Assembly (NCBI GenBank): GCA_031403155.1
Contig: JANNSX010000054.1
Coordinates: 1-5,165, forward strand
Direction of reading: 5' to 3'
DNA length: 5,165 bases
From: JANNSX01 sp031403155
Lineage (GTDB): Bacteria > Pseudomonadota > Alphaproteobacteria > Rhizobiales > Hyphomicrobiaceae
Under the pieces are notes generated by a model. That model made no database searches, was not told the origin of the DNA, and worked only from the letters and a program-made list of their open reading frames with translations. A program made the position numbers and the translations under genes. Positions 1 through 4,750 of the stretch are shown piece by piece; within the stretch, counting starts at the first letter, position 1; each line of letters starts with the position of its first letter.

Positions 1-125
1 CGGTAGGAAAGCGTAGTCACTGGCTGTCGCAGGACGCCCGGATGTCGCCGCACCGATTCCTCCCCCTTTTATTGCAGGGCAATCGCATATGGAGTGGTGT
101 CAAGGTCCGAGAGTTCGCCACGAGC
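1..125. other. Non-coding flank with a partial repeat end
   Basis: No gene is supported here. A plus-strand frame is open from the window edge to a stop at 165-167, but its second half only translates the pyrimidine-rich repeat arms. The one structured item is a 13-nt direct repeat: 57-69 (TTCCTCCCCCTTT) recurs exactly at 126-138, where it begins the large composite repeat. The 57-69 copy lacks the matching G-rich arm, so it may be a broken end of a second copy of that element. Confidence 0.5.
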
Positions 126-199
126 TTCCTCCCCCTTTCTATGGGGGAGGACCGCGCGCCTTGGACTTAGATGCGCAGCAGCTAAGTCCTTAGGCGCGC
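126..199 (+). repeat. Left terminal inverted repeat of the composite element
   Basis: This is aligned with the reverse complement of 380-448. Shared blocks, in order, are TTCCTCCCCC, ATGGGGGAGGA, CGCCTTGG, TTAG, CAGCTAAG and CCTTAGGCG. Differences concentrate in the hairpin loops and in the outermost stem pairs of H2. The arm contains hairpins H1 and H2. H2 has an asymmetric internal bulge (T162 against T190-T191), and H6 has an asymmetric AA/A bulge at the equivalent place. Confidence 0.75.
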
Positions 200-379
200 C
201 TAGTACCCGCCATCAGAAATGGCTGGTACTAGCTCATTTGCTTAAGTACCCGATTCACGCGGCATTTTCGTGCCACGACGTGTGGCACTCAATTCTGCGA
301 TCGGGTACTAGGTGGGGGTGTTGTTTTGTGTTGCGGCGGGAGCAGCATTTCAACTCAACCGGCGTCCACCCCCACCTAT

Positions 380-448
380 GTTCGCCTAAGGGCTTAGCTG
401 ACGCTAAACCCAAGGCGAACAGTCCTCCCCCATCAACAGGGGGAGGAA
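380..448 (-). repeat. Right terminal inverted repeat of the composite element
   Basis: This inverted counterpart of 126-199 contains hairpins H6 and H7. H6 has a perfect 8-bp outer stem (380-387 with 413-420), and H7 is a 9-bp stem with a 7-nt loop. The right end of the element lies about 23 bp before the proposed start of the lipoprotein gene and carries a purine-rich GGAGGAAAGGGAG stretch (442-454). That stretch looks like a ribosome binding site but is too far from the TTG start and partly buried in the H7 stem. Confidence 0.75.
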
Positions 449-471
449 AGGGAGCGGGACGGACGGCTCGG

Positions 472-1353
472 TTGTTTTCTCCTCCTGCTTTTGCCTTGAC
501 CCTTGCCCTTTCCGGTTGCGCCGGCGTCAATTCGCCAGCGCCCGTGCTGCCGAACTTTCCCGGCGACAACGAGAGCGTCGCGGGCGAGGTCACGAGCTCG
601 GCGGGGCTTGGCGTCGCCGTGCTCGATGCCGGGATCGAGGGGCTGCAGTGCTCGGAGAGCCGCGTCGTGCTGGCGCGTGCCGATGCCGCTGGCTTCATCG
701 CCGCCCGCGAAATCGTGCTGCCGACCACCTATGCCGGCCGCGCCTCTCTCGAGGCTGTGGAACTTGCTCCCGGCACCTATCACATCGTGCACTACACCTG
801 TCGCAACGGCGCGAACGTCACTTATGCGGGCGAGCCGGCGGACGGCGCCAGCATCCCCTGGACCGGCAAGTCCTGGCCCTTGAGCCTCGCCTCCTTCACC
901 GTTGGCCCCGGCGAGGTCGTCGATGCAGGACGCTTCTCGTTGAAGCGGCAGGGTGGTGGTCTGCTGCAGTTGGGCAAGAAAAAGAAGGGCAAGAAGGGCG
1001 TTGCCTTCGCTTCGATCGGCGCGCTTTCGCCCGAGGCTTCCGCCCGACTTGCGACAGAGCGCCCCGAACTCGCGGGGCGGATGAGGCCCCAAGCAATGGT
1101 TCTCGGACCGGGCGCCGCCGAGGTGAAGGTCAGCCGGTGTCATCTCGTGGCGGACGCGAACGAGGCCGGGGCCACGAAAAAGCCGAAGAAGAAAACAGCG
1201 ATCGGTGGCAACATGGTCTCGACGAGCTTCTCGGGCCCCGAAAAGGCGATGTCGGCCTGTGTGGCCGAGGGCGGCAAGAGCGATCAATTCAAGGCGATTG
1301 TCGGTGGTGAGGACACTGCCGTTGAGGCGGGCGAAAGCACGAGCGGACAGTAG
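472..1353 (+). CDS. Lipoprotein of unknown function
   Basis: I do not recognise a family. A lipobox LSGC ends at Cys16 (codon 517-519), preceded by a hydrophobic stretch, so the mature protein of about 278 residues should be lipid-anchored and exported. Four further cysteines (about 60, 110, 223, 263) could form two disulfides in the periplasm. Residues about 35-115 alternate short strands and include an ELAPGTYHIV segment typical of beta-sandwich domains. Two lysine clusters stand out (169-175 and 236-241). The start is uncertain: TTG at 472 is the last possible initiator before the signal core. It lacks a good ribosome binding site and leaves no basic residue in the signal's n-region, while Lys and Arg codons lie just upstream (448-471). 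The frame is open back to 94 only because it reads through the composite repeat; I reject that extension. Its stop codon lies 8 bp before the chorismate mutase start, so the two are probably one transcript. Confidence 0.7.
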   Translation: MFSPPAFALTLALSGCAGVNSPAPVLPNFPGDNESVAGEVTSSAGLGVAVLDAGIEGLQCSESRVVLARADAAGFIAAREIVLPTTYAGRASLEAVELAPGTYHIVHYTCRNGANVTYAGEPADGASIPWTGKSWPLSLASFTVGPGEVVDAGRFSLKRQGGGLLQLGKKKKGKKGVAFASIGALSPEASARLATERPELAGRMRPQAMVLGPGAAEVKVSRCHLVADANEAGATKKPKKKTAIGGNMVSTSFSGPEKAMSACVAEGGKSDQFKAIVGGEDTAVEAGESTSGQ

Positions 1354-1361
1354 GGGAAGCC

Positions 1362-1679
1362 ATGGCTGCAAAGAAACCGGCGGAGTGCGCGACGCTCGCC
1401 GACGTTCGGGTCGAGATCGACCGCTGCGACGACTTACTTGTCGACATGATCGCCGAGCGCTTCGGCTACGTCGAGCGCGCCTGGCAGATCAAGTTTCGCG
1501 AGAAGCAGGAGGCGAACGTCCCCTGGCGCAACCAGCAGGTCATCGACAAGGTCCGCGCCCGCGCGCAAGCCCAAGGCCTGCCGCCGGATCTCGCCGAAGC
1601 CCTCTGGCGGCAGATGATCGGCTGGTTCATCCAGTACGAGGAGGAGAAGTTGCGGAAGGAGCTGGAGGGGGGGAAGTAG
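1362..1679 (+). CDS. Chorismate mutase, AroQ/PchB type
   Basis: This 105-residue all-helical protein has the usual length of a single-domain AroQ-class mutase, which converts chorismate to prephenate for Phe/Tyr synthesis. It aligns over its whole length with my recollection of PchB, the isochorismate pyruvate lyase of salicylate synthesis. Shared features are an N-terminal P-x-x-C, then LADVR and IDR-x-D, and a GWFI stretch near the C-terminus. Expected active-site residues are present: Arg16, Arg33 and, eleven residues later, Lys44. The position that is Gln in E. coli mutase (Q88) and PchB (Q90) appears to be Glu93 here, as in yeast mutase. There is no signal peptide, so it is cytosolic. 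The ATG is preceded by GGGGAAG (1353-1359), a good ribosome binding site overlapping the lipoprotein's stop codon. Mutase is likelier than lyase, because no isochorismate synthase or siderophore gene is nearby. Confidence 0.85.
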   Translation: MAAKKPAECATLADVRVEIDRCDDLLVDMIAERFGYVERAWQIKFREKQEANVPWRNQQVIDKVRARAQAQGLPPDLAEALWRQMIGWFIQYEEEKLRKELEGGK

Positions 1680-1722
1680 GCGATATCCGTCGCCCACGCA
1701 GGCTGGCGCCGAGGACAACCCT

Positions 1723-1767
1723 GCCGCCCGAAGCACCGCACATCGACAATCGCAATTGCCGGGCGGC
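1723..1767 (+). terminator. Possible weak terminator hairpin after chorismate mutase
   Basis: GCCGCCCG (1723-1730) pairs perfectly with CGGGCGGC (1760-1767) across a 29-nt loop, about 45 nt after the chorismate mutase stop. Only scattered T's follow (1772-1783), not a clean U-tract, and the loop is long, so intrinsic termination is doubtful. Confidence 0.25.
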
Positions 1768-1937
1768 GCGTCAGTTTGAGTTTCCAGATAGGCCAATCAC
1801 GATTCGCACCGGTTGTCAGCTGTCAGGTTTGAGCGGTCAAGACCATCCAAGGCAATGTCGTGATGGGGCAAAAGGGTGAGTGGCGCCTTCGCCCGCGACG
1901 CCCTTGATGTTCGTCGGCTGATCGATAGGATAGCTGA

Positions 1938-1972
1938 AAGGCGCACGGTGAGGGGCGTGAGAGAGGCGCCTT
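1938..1972. repeat. Short inverted repeat upstream of the TIR gene
   Basis: AAGGCGC (1938-1944) is complementary to GCGCCTT (1966-1972) with a 21-nt loop. It could be a protein-binding site or a transcript hairpin. At 7 bp in a GC-rich context it may also be chance. Confidence 0.25.
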
Positions 1973-2048
1973 AACTCCAGGCTCATACGTCGCCCTTCAA
2001 TCTCCTTGAATGACAAACGCTATGATCAGCAAAGTCCACTACCTTTTG

Positions 2049-2077
2049 TTGACCCAGCGCTAACTCGTGAGTCATAC
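2049..2077 (+). promoter_or_regulatory. Possible sigma-70 promoter for the TIR gene
   Basis: TTGACC (2049-2054) is a good -35 hexamer. At a 17-bp spacing stands TCATAC (2072-2077), a weak -10. A transcript from here would begin near 2084, which would favour the ATG at 2103 over the GTG codons at 2067 and 2079. A TATGAT (2021-2026) lies upstream but has no matching -35 at proper spacing. Confidence 0.25.
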
Positions 2078-2102
2078 CGTGTCCCGATCTGCGCGTGTAG
2101 GA

Positions 2103-3098
2103 ATGAAGGACATCTTTCTCTCGTATTCTTCCCAAGACAGAGAGTTAGCCACCACTGTCTGTCAAATGATTGAGAAGTGCGGCCTAACATATTATAGATT
2201 TGAAGCCGACTTGGCCGTGGGCGAAGCAATCACGAATGAGATTCGTCAAAACATACCAAAATTGAGCGCTCTACTTGCATTGATTACGCCAATCAGCGTT
2301 AATTCGAAGTGGGTTCACTACGAGATTGGCTTCGCAGAGGCGCTGGCCAAACGCATCATACCAGTTGTAGTCGGTGTTGATGAAATGCTGCCCCATTATC
2401 TAGGCGAAAAGTTAGTTTACACCTCTCTGGAGCAATTGGACGCTTTCTTGCGTAGCGAGAAATGGGCCGAATACACAGTCTACCGGAAAGGCCTTTTCAG
2501 TTTTAGATCTAGGAACGCAGCCCAATTCTGCCTGGAAGCAGGTATTGGAGACGTCTATCTTCGAGGAATGGGCGGCAATGCACTTCAGTTCGCTCCCGCT
2601 GCGATCTTTGAAACCGCAGAGTCCGATATTATGCTGCTCGGACTTACCGCATTCCGTAGCGCAACTGACTTCGTTGACTTGTTTTCCAGGAAAGTGCAAG
2701 AGGGAATAGTAGTGCGGATAATGACGGCACATCCAAAATCCCAGCATTTGATAGATAAACAGAGATTGCATCGACACAATCTTAAGAGTGAGGTTTGTCA
2801 AACGTTTGAAATTATAGACGCCAAAAATCGACAACACGAGCTAAAAATTCAAATCCGCTGGCTAAGGCAGCCTCCCAGCTATACTTGCATATTGATAGAT
2901 GGAGACAGCAATTCTGGATTTATCCAACTGCAACTAGAGACGAAGCACCAAGCCACGCAGACCGGTGGGATGATTCAAATCCACAAGACCCCTGAGGATG
3001 GCATTTACGACTACTATAGAAGGGATTTGCAGCTGATATGGGAAAGGGATGCTAAGGTGCCAGATCCTGGCAGCTGGAGGCAATGGCTTCCTGGATGA
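2103..3098 (+). CDS. TIR-domain protein with C-terminal PLD-like domain
   Basis: The 331-residue protein starts directly with a TIR domain (about 1-95). The first strand is DIFLSYSSQD (3-12), the BB-loop region is about 34-46, and SKWVHYE (68-74) carries the glutamate (Glu74) that is catalytic in NAD-cleaving TIR domains. Residues about 170-317 resemble half of a phospholipase-D fold. They include SDIMLLGLT followed by a helix and EGIVVRIMT, then a late strand CILIDGD (262-268) and a C-terminal helix ending in LQLIWERDA. No HxK catalytic motif is present, so this part is more likely a sensor or scaffold than an enzyme (I recall similar DUF5919-type domains). There is no signal peptide or membrane segment. 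The frame is open to GTG at 2067; I prefer ATG 2103 because the domain begins there, though neither start has a clear ribosome binding site. Low GC against its neighbours suggests transfer. Likely role: abortive-infection NADase, by analogy with other bacterial TIR proteins. Confidence 0.85.
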   Translation: MKDIFLSYSSQDRELATTVCQMIEKCGLTYYRFEADLAVGEAITNEIRQNIPKLSALLALITPISVNSKWVHYEIGFAEALAKRIIPVVVGVDEMLPHYLGEKLVYTSLEQLDAFLRSEKWAEYTVYRKGLFSFRSRNAAQFCLEAGIGDVYLRGMGGNALQFAPAAIFETAESDIMLLGLTAFRSATDFVDLFSRKVQEGIVVRIMTAHPKSQHLIDKQRLHRHNLKSEVCQTFEIIDAKNRQHELKIQIRWLRQPPSYTCILIDGDSNSGFIQLQLETKHQATQTGGMIQIHKTPEDGIYDYYRRDLQLIWERDAKVPDPGSWRQWLPG

Positions 3099-3108
3099 CA
3101 AGATATCT

Positions 3109-3169
3109 CATAACGCGTTGGCAATATCCGGACCTGTTCTTGTGACGAAAGATCGGGGCGCGCGTTATG
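3109..3169. repeat. 9-bp inverted repeat downstream of the TIR gene
   Basis: CATAACGCG (3109-3117) is perfectly complementary to CGCGTTATG (3161-3169), with 43 nt between. It begins 10 bp after the TIR stop. No U-tract follows, so it is not a classical terminator. It could be a binding site, a transposition scar or chance. Confidence 0.35.
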
Positions 3170-3287
3170 CCGCTATGGATCGTTCAGGTCGCGGACGTAC
3201 GGTCGGGTTTTCGTGTTGAGCGGTCATGCTCTTCAAGGGCAGGATCGCGATTGTTGCTTCCGAAAATTCAGACTGAGGCACGACCAT
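3165..3287 (-). pseudogene. Probable PemK/MazF-type toxin remnant
   Basis: The minus strand encodes a 40-residue frame whose start reads MVVPQSEFSEATIAILPLKS. From memory of the family, MazF/PemK mRNA interferases have a central strand pair of the form VVVQS-D/E-F...ATVTVLPLTS followed by a short loop and a strand ending near P-x-x-E. Here TVRPRPERS (residues 29-37) fits that later strand. The same frame continues upstream on the minus strand (SPVLQ just before the Met), which would match the R-P-A-L-V-V approach, with small insertions. The N-terminal third (substrate-binding loop region) and the C-terminal half are missing. The upstream side is cut by the two-hairpin repeat starting at 3321. 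No antitoxin partner is intact. The match is short, so this is a suggestion rather than a firm call. Confidence 0.35.
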
Positions 3288-3320
3288 TTGCAGCACCGGG
3301 CTTCGCCGATGGCTCAGCCC

Positions 3321-3424
3321 AGAGCGTGTTCAGACCCGATGGAATCGGGTCGGTGCTCTAGATCCTTGCTTTGTCGCATTTTCTATCGACGAACCGGTAT
3401 CCACTTCGTCGGAAAATGCTCTGG
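3321..3424. repeat. Two-hairpin palindromic repeat, copy 1
   Basis: Hairpin A: AGAGC (3321-3325) pairs with GCTCT (3355-3359), with an inner 8-bp stem (3333-3340 with 3344-3351). After a 16-nt linker, hairpin B pairs GCATTTTC (3376-3383) with GAAAATGC (3412-3419) and CGACGAA (3387-3393) with TTCGTCG (3405-3411). A TAT bulge lies on the left arm and the 11-nt loop is CCGGTATCCAC. The element ends in CTCTGG, 1 bp from the stop codon of the minus-strand hydrolase gene. Palindromes with an ACCGGT-type loop next to such arms are, as I recall, abundant between genes in Hyphomicrobiales. Confidence 0.8.
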
Positions 3425-3425
3425 C

Positions 3426-4598
3426 CTACGGACCCACCGTCCTCCCCACCTCGTACAGCGTCGAATGCAGCTTCTGGAAGCCGTCGCCGAAGCGGACGAC
3501 GACGAGATCCTGGTCCGGCAGCAGATAGGTGATCTGGCCGCGGCTGCCCATGAAGTAGCTGAAGCGGCCTTGGAGTGCTTCGCCCGTGCGGTCCAGAATG
3601 TCATGGCGGATGTGCAGGCCGAAGCGGCCATCGGCGACTTCTGTTTCCGCGAGATCGAGACTCATGAAGCTGCGCCACAATGCGTCCGGCAGAAACGGCT
3701 TTCCCGGTGTGCCGTTGTGCATGAGGAAGTATGCAACTTTAGCCCAGTCCATCGCTCGCGCGTAGAGGCAGCAATAGGGGCTGACGGGAAGCGCCTCGCC
3801 GTAGCGGCGCCATTCGGCCGGCGCGGCACCGGCCGGGGCCCAGATCTCGGCGGCGAGCGCCTGCTCGAGCGGCATCCGGTAGGCGCGGGCGAGCACCTCG
3901 CCGAGAATCGCGGTGTTGACGTTCTGATAGTTGAAGGTGTGGCGCTGCTCGGGCAAGCTTCTCAGCTCGGCGGCGACCGCCGCGATGCCGCCGGTGTGCA
4001 GCCGCGCCATCGGCCCGAAAAGGTTTATCTTCGTCGCTTCGACATCCTTGTCGCCGGAGATGGCGGTCAGGCCATGCGCTTCGACCTCGATGCCGGAGCG
4101 CATTTCGAGCAATTCGCGGAGCGTCACATCGCCGAGCGAGGGCGTGCCGGTACCGGGAAGCAGCTCGCGCAGAGGCTGATCGAGCGAGCGCAAGCGCCCG
4201 TCAGCGATGGCCTTGAGGGTGAGGGCGCCGATGAGGCTCTTCACCATCGAGTAGGAATTGAGTTTCGTTTCGCTGGCGATGCCGTCGGCGTAGTGCGCGA
4301 GCACGATGCGGCCCTGGTGCACGGCGATCAACGCGCGGCCGTTGCTGTCGCGGAACAGCGCCTTCAGGGCATCGTTCGGCTGCAGGCCCGTGACGGCCGG
4401 TGGCTGAATGCTCTCGGCCGTGCCGCCCGCGACCGTCGCGAAGGATCCATAAGCCGGCCAGACCGGCGCCGGATAGCCTTCAATGAGGAGCCGCGGCAGG
4501 TAGGGCGCGGCAATGGCGATGCCGGCGGCGCCGAGCGCAATGAGCAGGCCGAGGGCGCCGAGGACGCGGCGCGAGAGAAGGCGGGTAAGGCGCGGCAT
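3426..4598 (-). CDS. Membrane-anchored serine hydrolase, beta-lactamase family
   Basis: The 390-residue protein belongs to the class C beta-lactamase/penicillin-binding-protein-like hydrolases (6-aminohexanoate-dimer hydrolase and esterase relatives). A basic N-terminus (Arg3, 6, 10, 11) and one hydrophobic segment (about 12-31) make a signal anchor, so the catalytic domain should face the periplasm. The SxxK motif is SMVK (Ser117 nucleophile, Lys120), and YQN (224-226) is the second active-site motif. A GSRGQ segment (351-355), followed by the strand LVVVRFGD, stands where lactamases have KTG. These motifs place it among esterases/amidases rather than true beta-lactamases; the substrate is unknown. 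I chose ATG 4598 because it opens the signal anchor. The frame continues open to 4730, but that extension only translates the upstream repeat. The ribosome binding site is weak (TTGAGCC before ATG). It lies downstream of the crotonase gene on the same strand, 152 bp away. Confidence 0.85.
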   Translation of the reverse strand: MPRLTRLLSRRVLGALGLLIALGAAGIAIAAPYLPRLLIEGYPAPVWPAYGSFATVAGGTAESIQPPAVTGLQPNDALKALFRDSNGRALIAVHQGRIVLAHYADGIASETKLNSYSMVKSLIGALTLKAIADGRLRSLDQPLRELLPGTGTPSLGDVTLRELLEMRSGIEVEAHGLTAISGDKDVEATKINLFGPMARLHTGGIAAVAAELRSLPEQRHTFNYQNVNTAILGEVLARAYRMPLEQALAAEIWAPAGAAPAEWRRYGEALPVSPYCCLYARAMDWAKVAYFLMHNGTPGKPFLPDALWRSFMSLDLAETEVADGRFGLHIRHDILDRTGEALQGRFSYFMGSRGQITYLLPDQDLVVVRFGDGFQKLHSTLYEVGRTVGP

Positions 4599-4648
4599 GG
4601 GCTCAAGATAGGCCGCAAACGTGGCGGCACAAGCGCGGATACAACCTC

Positions 4649-4750
4649 GAGCGTTTTCCGATCCTACGGATTCGGAAAACCGCTCTAAGCTGTTGGCTTG
4701 TAGCATTTTCTTCGACCAACCGGTGTCCACTTGGTCGGAAAATGCTCTGG
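4649..4750. repeat. Two-hairpin palindromic repeat, copy 2
   Basis: This copy has the same plan and orientation as the one at 3321-3424. Hairpin A: GAGCG (4649-4653) pairs with CGCTC (4681-4685), and TTTTCCGA (4654-4661) pairs with TCGGAAAA (4672-4679). Hairpin B: GCATTTTC (4703-4710) pairs with GAAAATGC (4738-4745), and CGACCAA (4713-4719) pairs with TTGGTCG (4731-4737). It has a TT bulge and the 11-nt loop CCGGTGTCCAC. It ends in CTCTGG exactly at the stop codon (4751-4753) of the minus-strand crotonase gene and fills most of the gap to the hydrolase start. No U-tract follows either hairpin, so classical intrinsic termination is not evident. Confidence 0.8.

Larger units (their letters stand above)
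126..448. repeat. Composite multi-hairpin element with long terminal inverted repeats
   Basis: The element of about 323 bp is a chain of stem-loops. H1 pairs 127-135 with 143-151. H2 pairs 154-161 with 192-199 and 163-170 with 182-189. H3 pairs 200-207 with 225-232 and 209-213 with 219-223. H4 pairs 245-254 with 300-309, with an inner hairpin pairing 270-276 with 282-288. H5 pairs 310-320 with 367-377. H6 pairs 380-387 with 413-420, plus inner pairs. H7 pairs 423-431 with 439-447. Gaps between neighbouring stems are 0-3 nt except 12 nt between H3 and H4. The two ends are also related to each other in inverted orientation: H1-H2 matches the reverse complement of H6-H7. It contains no transposase and no credible ORF. 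It resembles a MITE or a mosaic palindromic intergenic element; a structured RNA is the alternative. I do not recognise a named family. Confidence 0.8.
1680..2066. other. Intergenic region, no gene supported
   Basis: The region lies between the GC-rich chorismate mutase gene and the AT-richer TIR gene. It contains two modest inverted repeats, listed separately, and the palindrome GGCGCC three times (1705-1710, 1882-1887, 1965-1970). A 32-codon GTG-initiated frame (1876-1974) has no family resemblance that I recognise and no convincing ribosome binding site. I see no tRNA, riboswitch or transposase fragment. Confidence 0.5.
3099..3320. other. Gene-free patch after the TIR gene with possible gene debris
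   Basis: No intact gene is supported between the TIR stop and the first two-hairpin repeat. A plus-strand frame of 64 codons (3167-3361) runs into the repeat and shows no family features. The minus strand carries a probable PemK/MazF toxin fragment (listed separately). The plus strand at about 3073-3168 has a weak resemblance to Phd/YefM antitoxins. Confidence 0.45.

Noticed and set aside
126..448. CRISPR array
   Set aside because: The hairpins differ from one another and are arranged symmetrically. There are no identical repeats at regular spacing with unique spacers, and no cas genes.
94..471. In-frame upstream extension of the lipoprotein to GTG 94
   Set aside because: The extension is a translation of the composite repeat, places about 140 residues before a lipobox, and has no properly spaced ribosome binding site.
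433..1371. Long minus-strand frame opposite the lipoprotein gene
   Set aside because: It is a shadow of a GC-rich gene. It shows no family features, while the plus strand has a lipobox, a good stop and a spaced downstream gene.
1205..1879. Plus-strand frame of 224 codons overlapping the chorismate mutase gene
   Set aside because: It is Arg/Ala-rich out-of-frame translation that overlaps a well-supported gene and has no recognisable motif.
1876..1974. 32-codon GTG-initiated frame upstream of the TIR gene
   Set aside because: It is short, has no convincing ribosome binding site, and resembles no family that I know.
3213..4688. Plus-strand frame of 491 codons opposite the hydrolase gene
   Set aside because: It is antisense to a gene with clear SxxK and YxN motifs, and it starts and ends inside the palindromic repeats.
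4599..4730. N-terminal extension of the hydrolase to 4730
   Set aside because: It translates repeat copy 2 and precedes the signal anchor, which begins naturally at ATG 4598.
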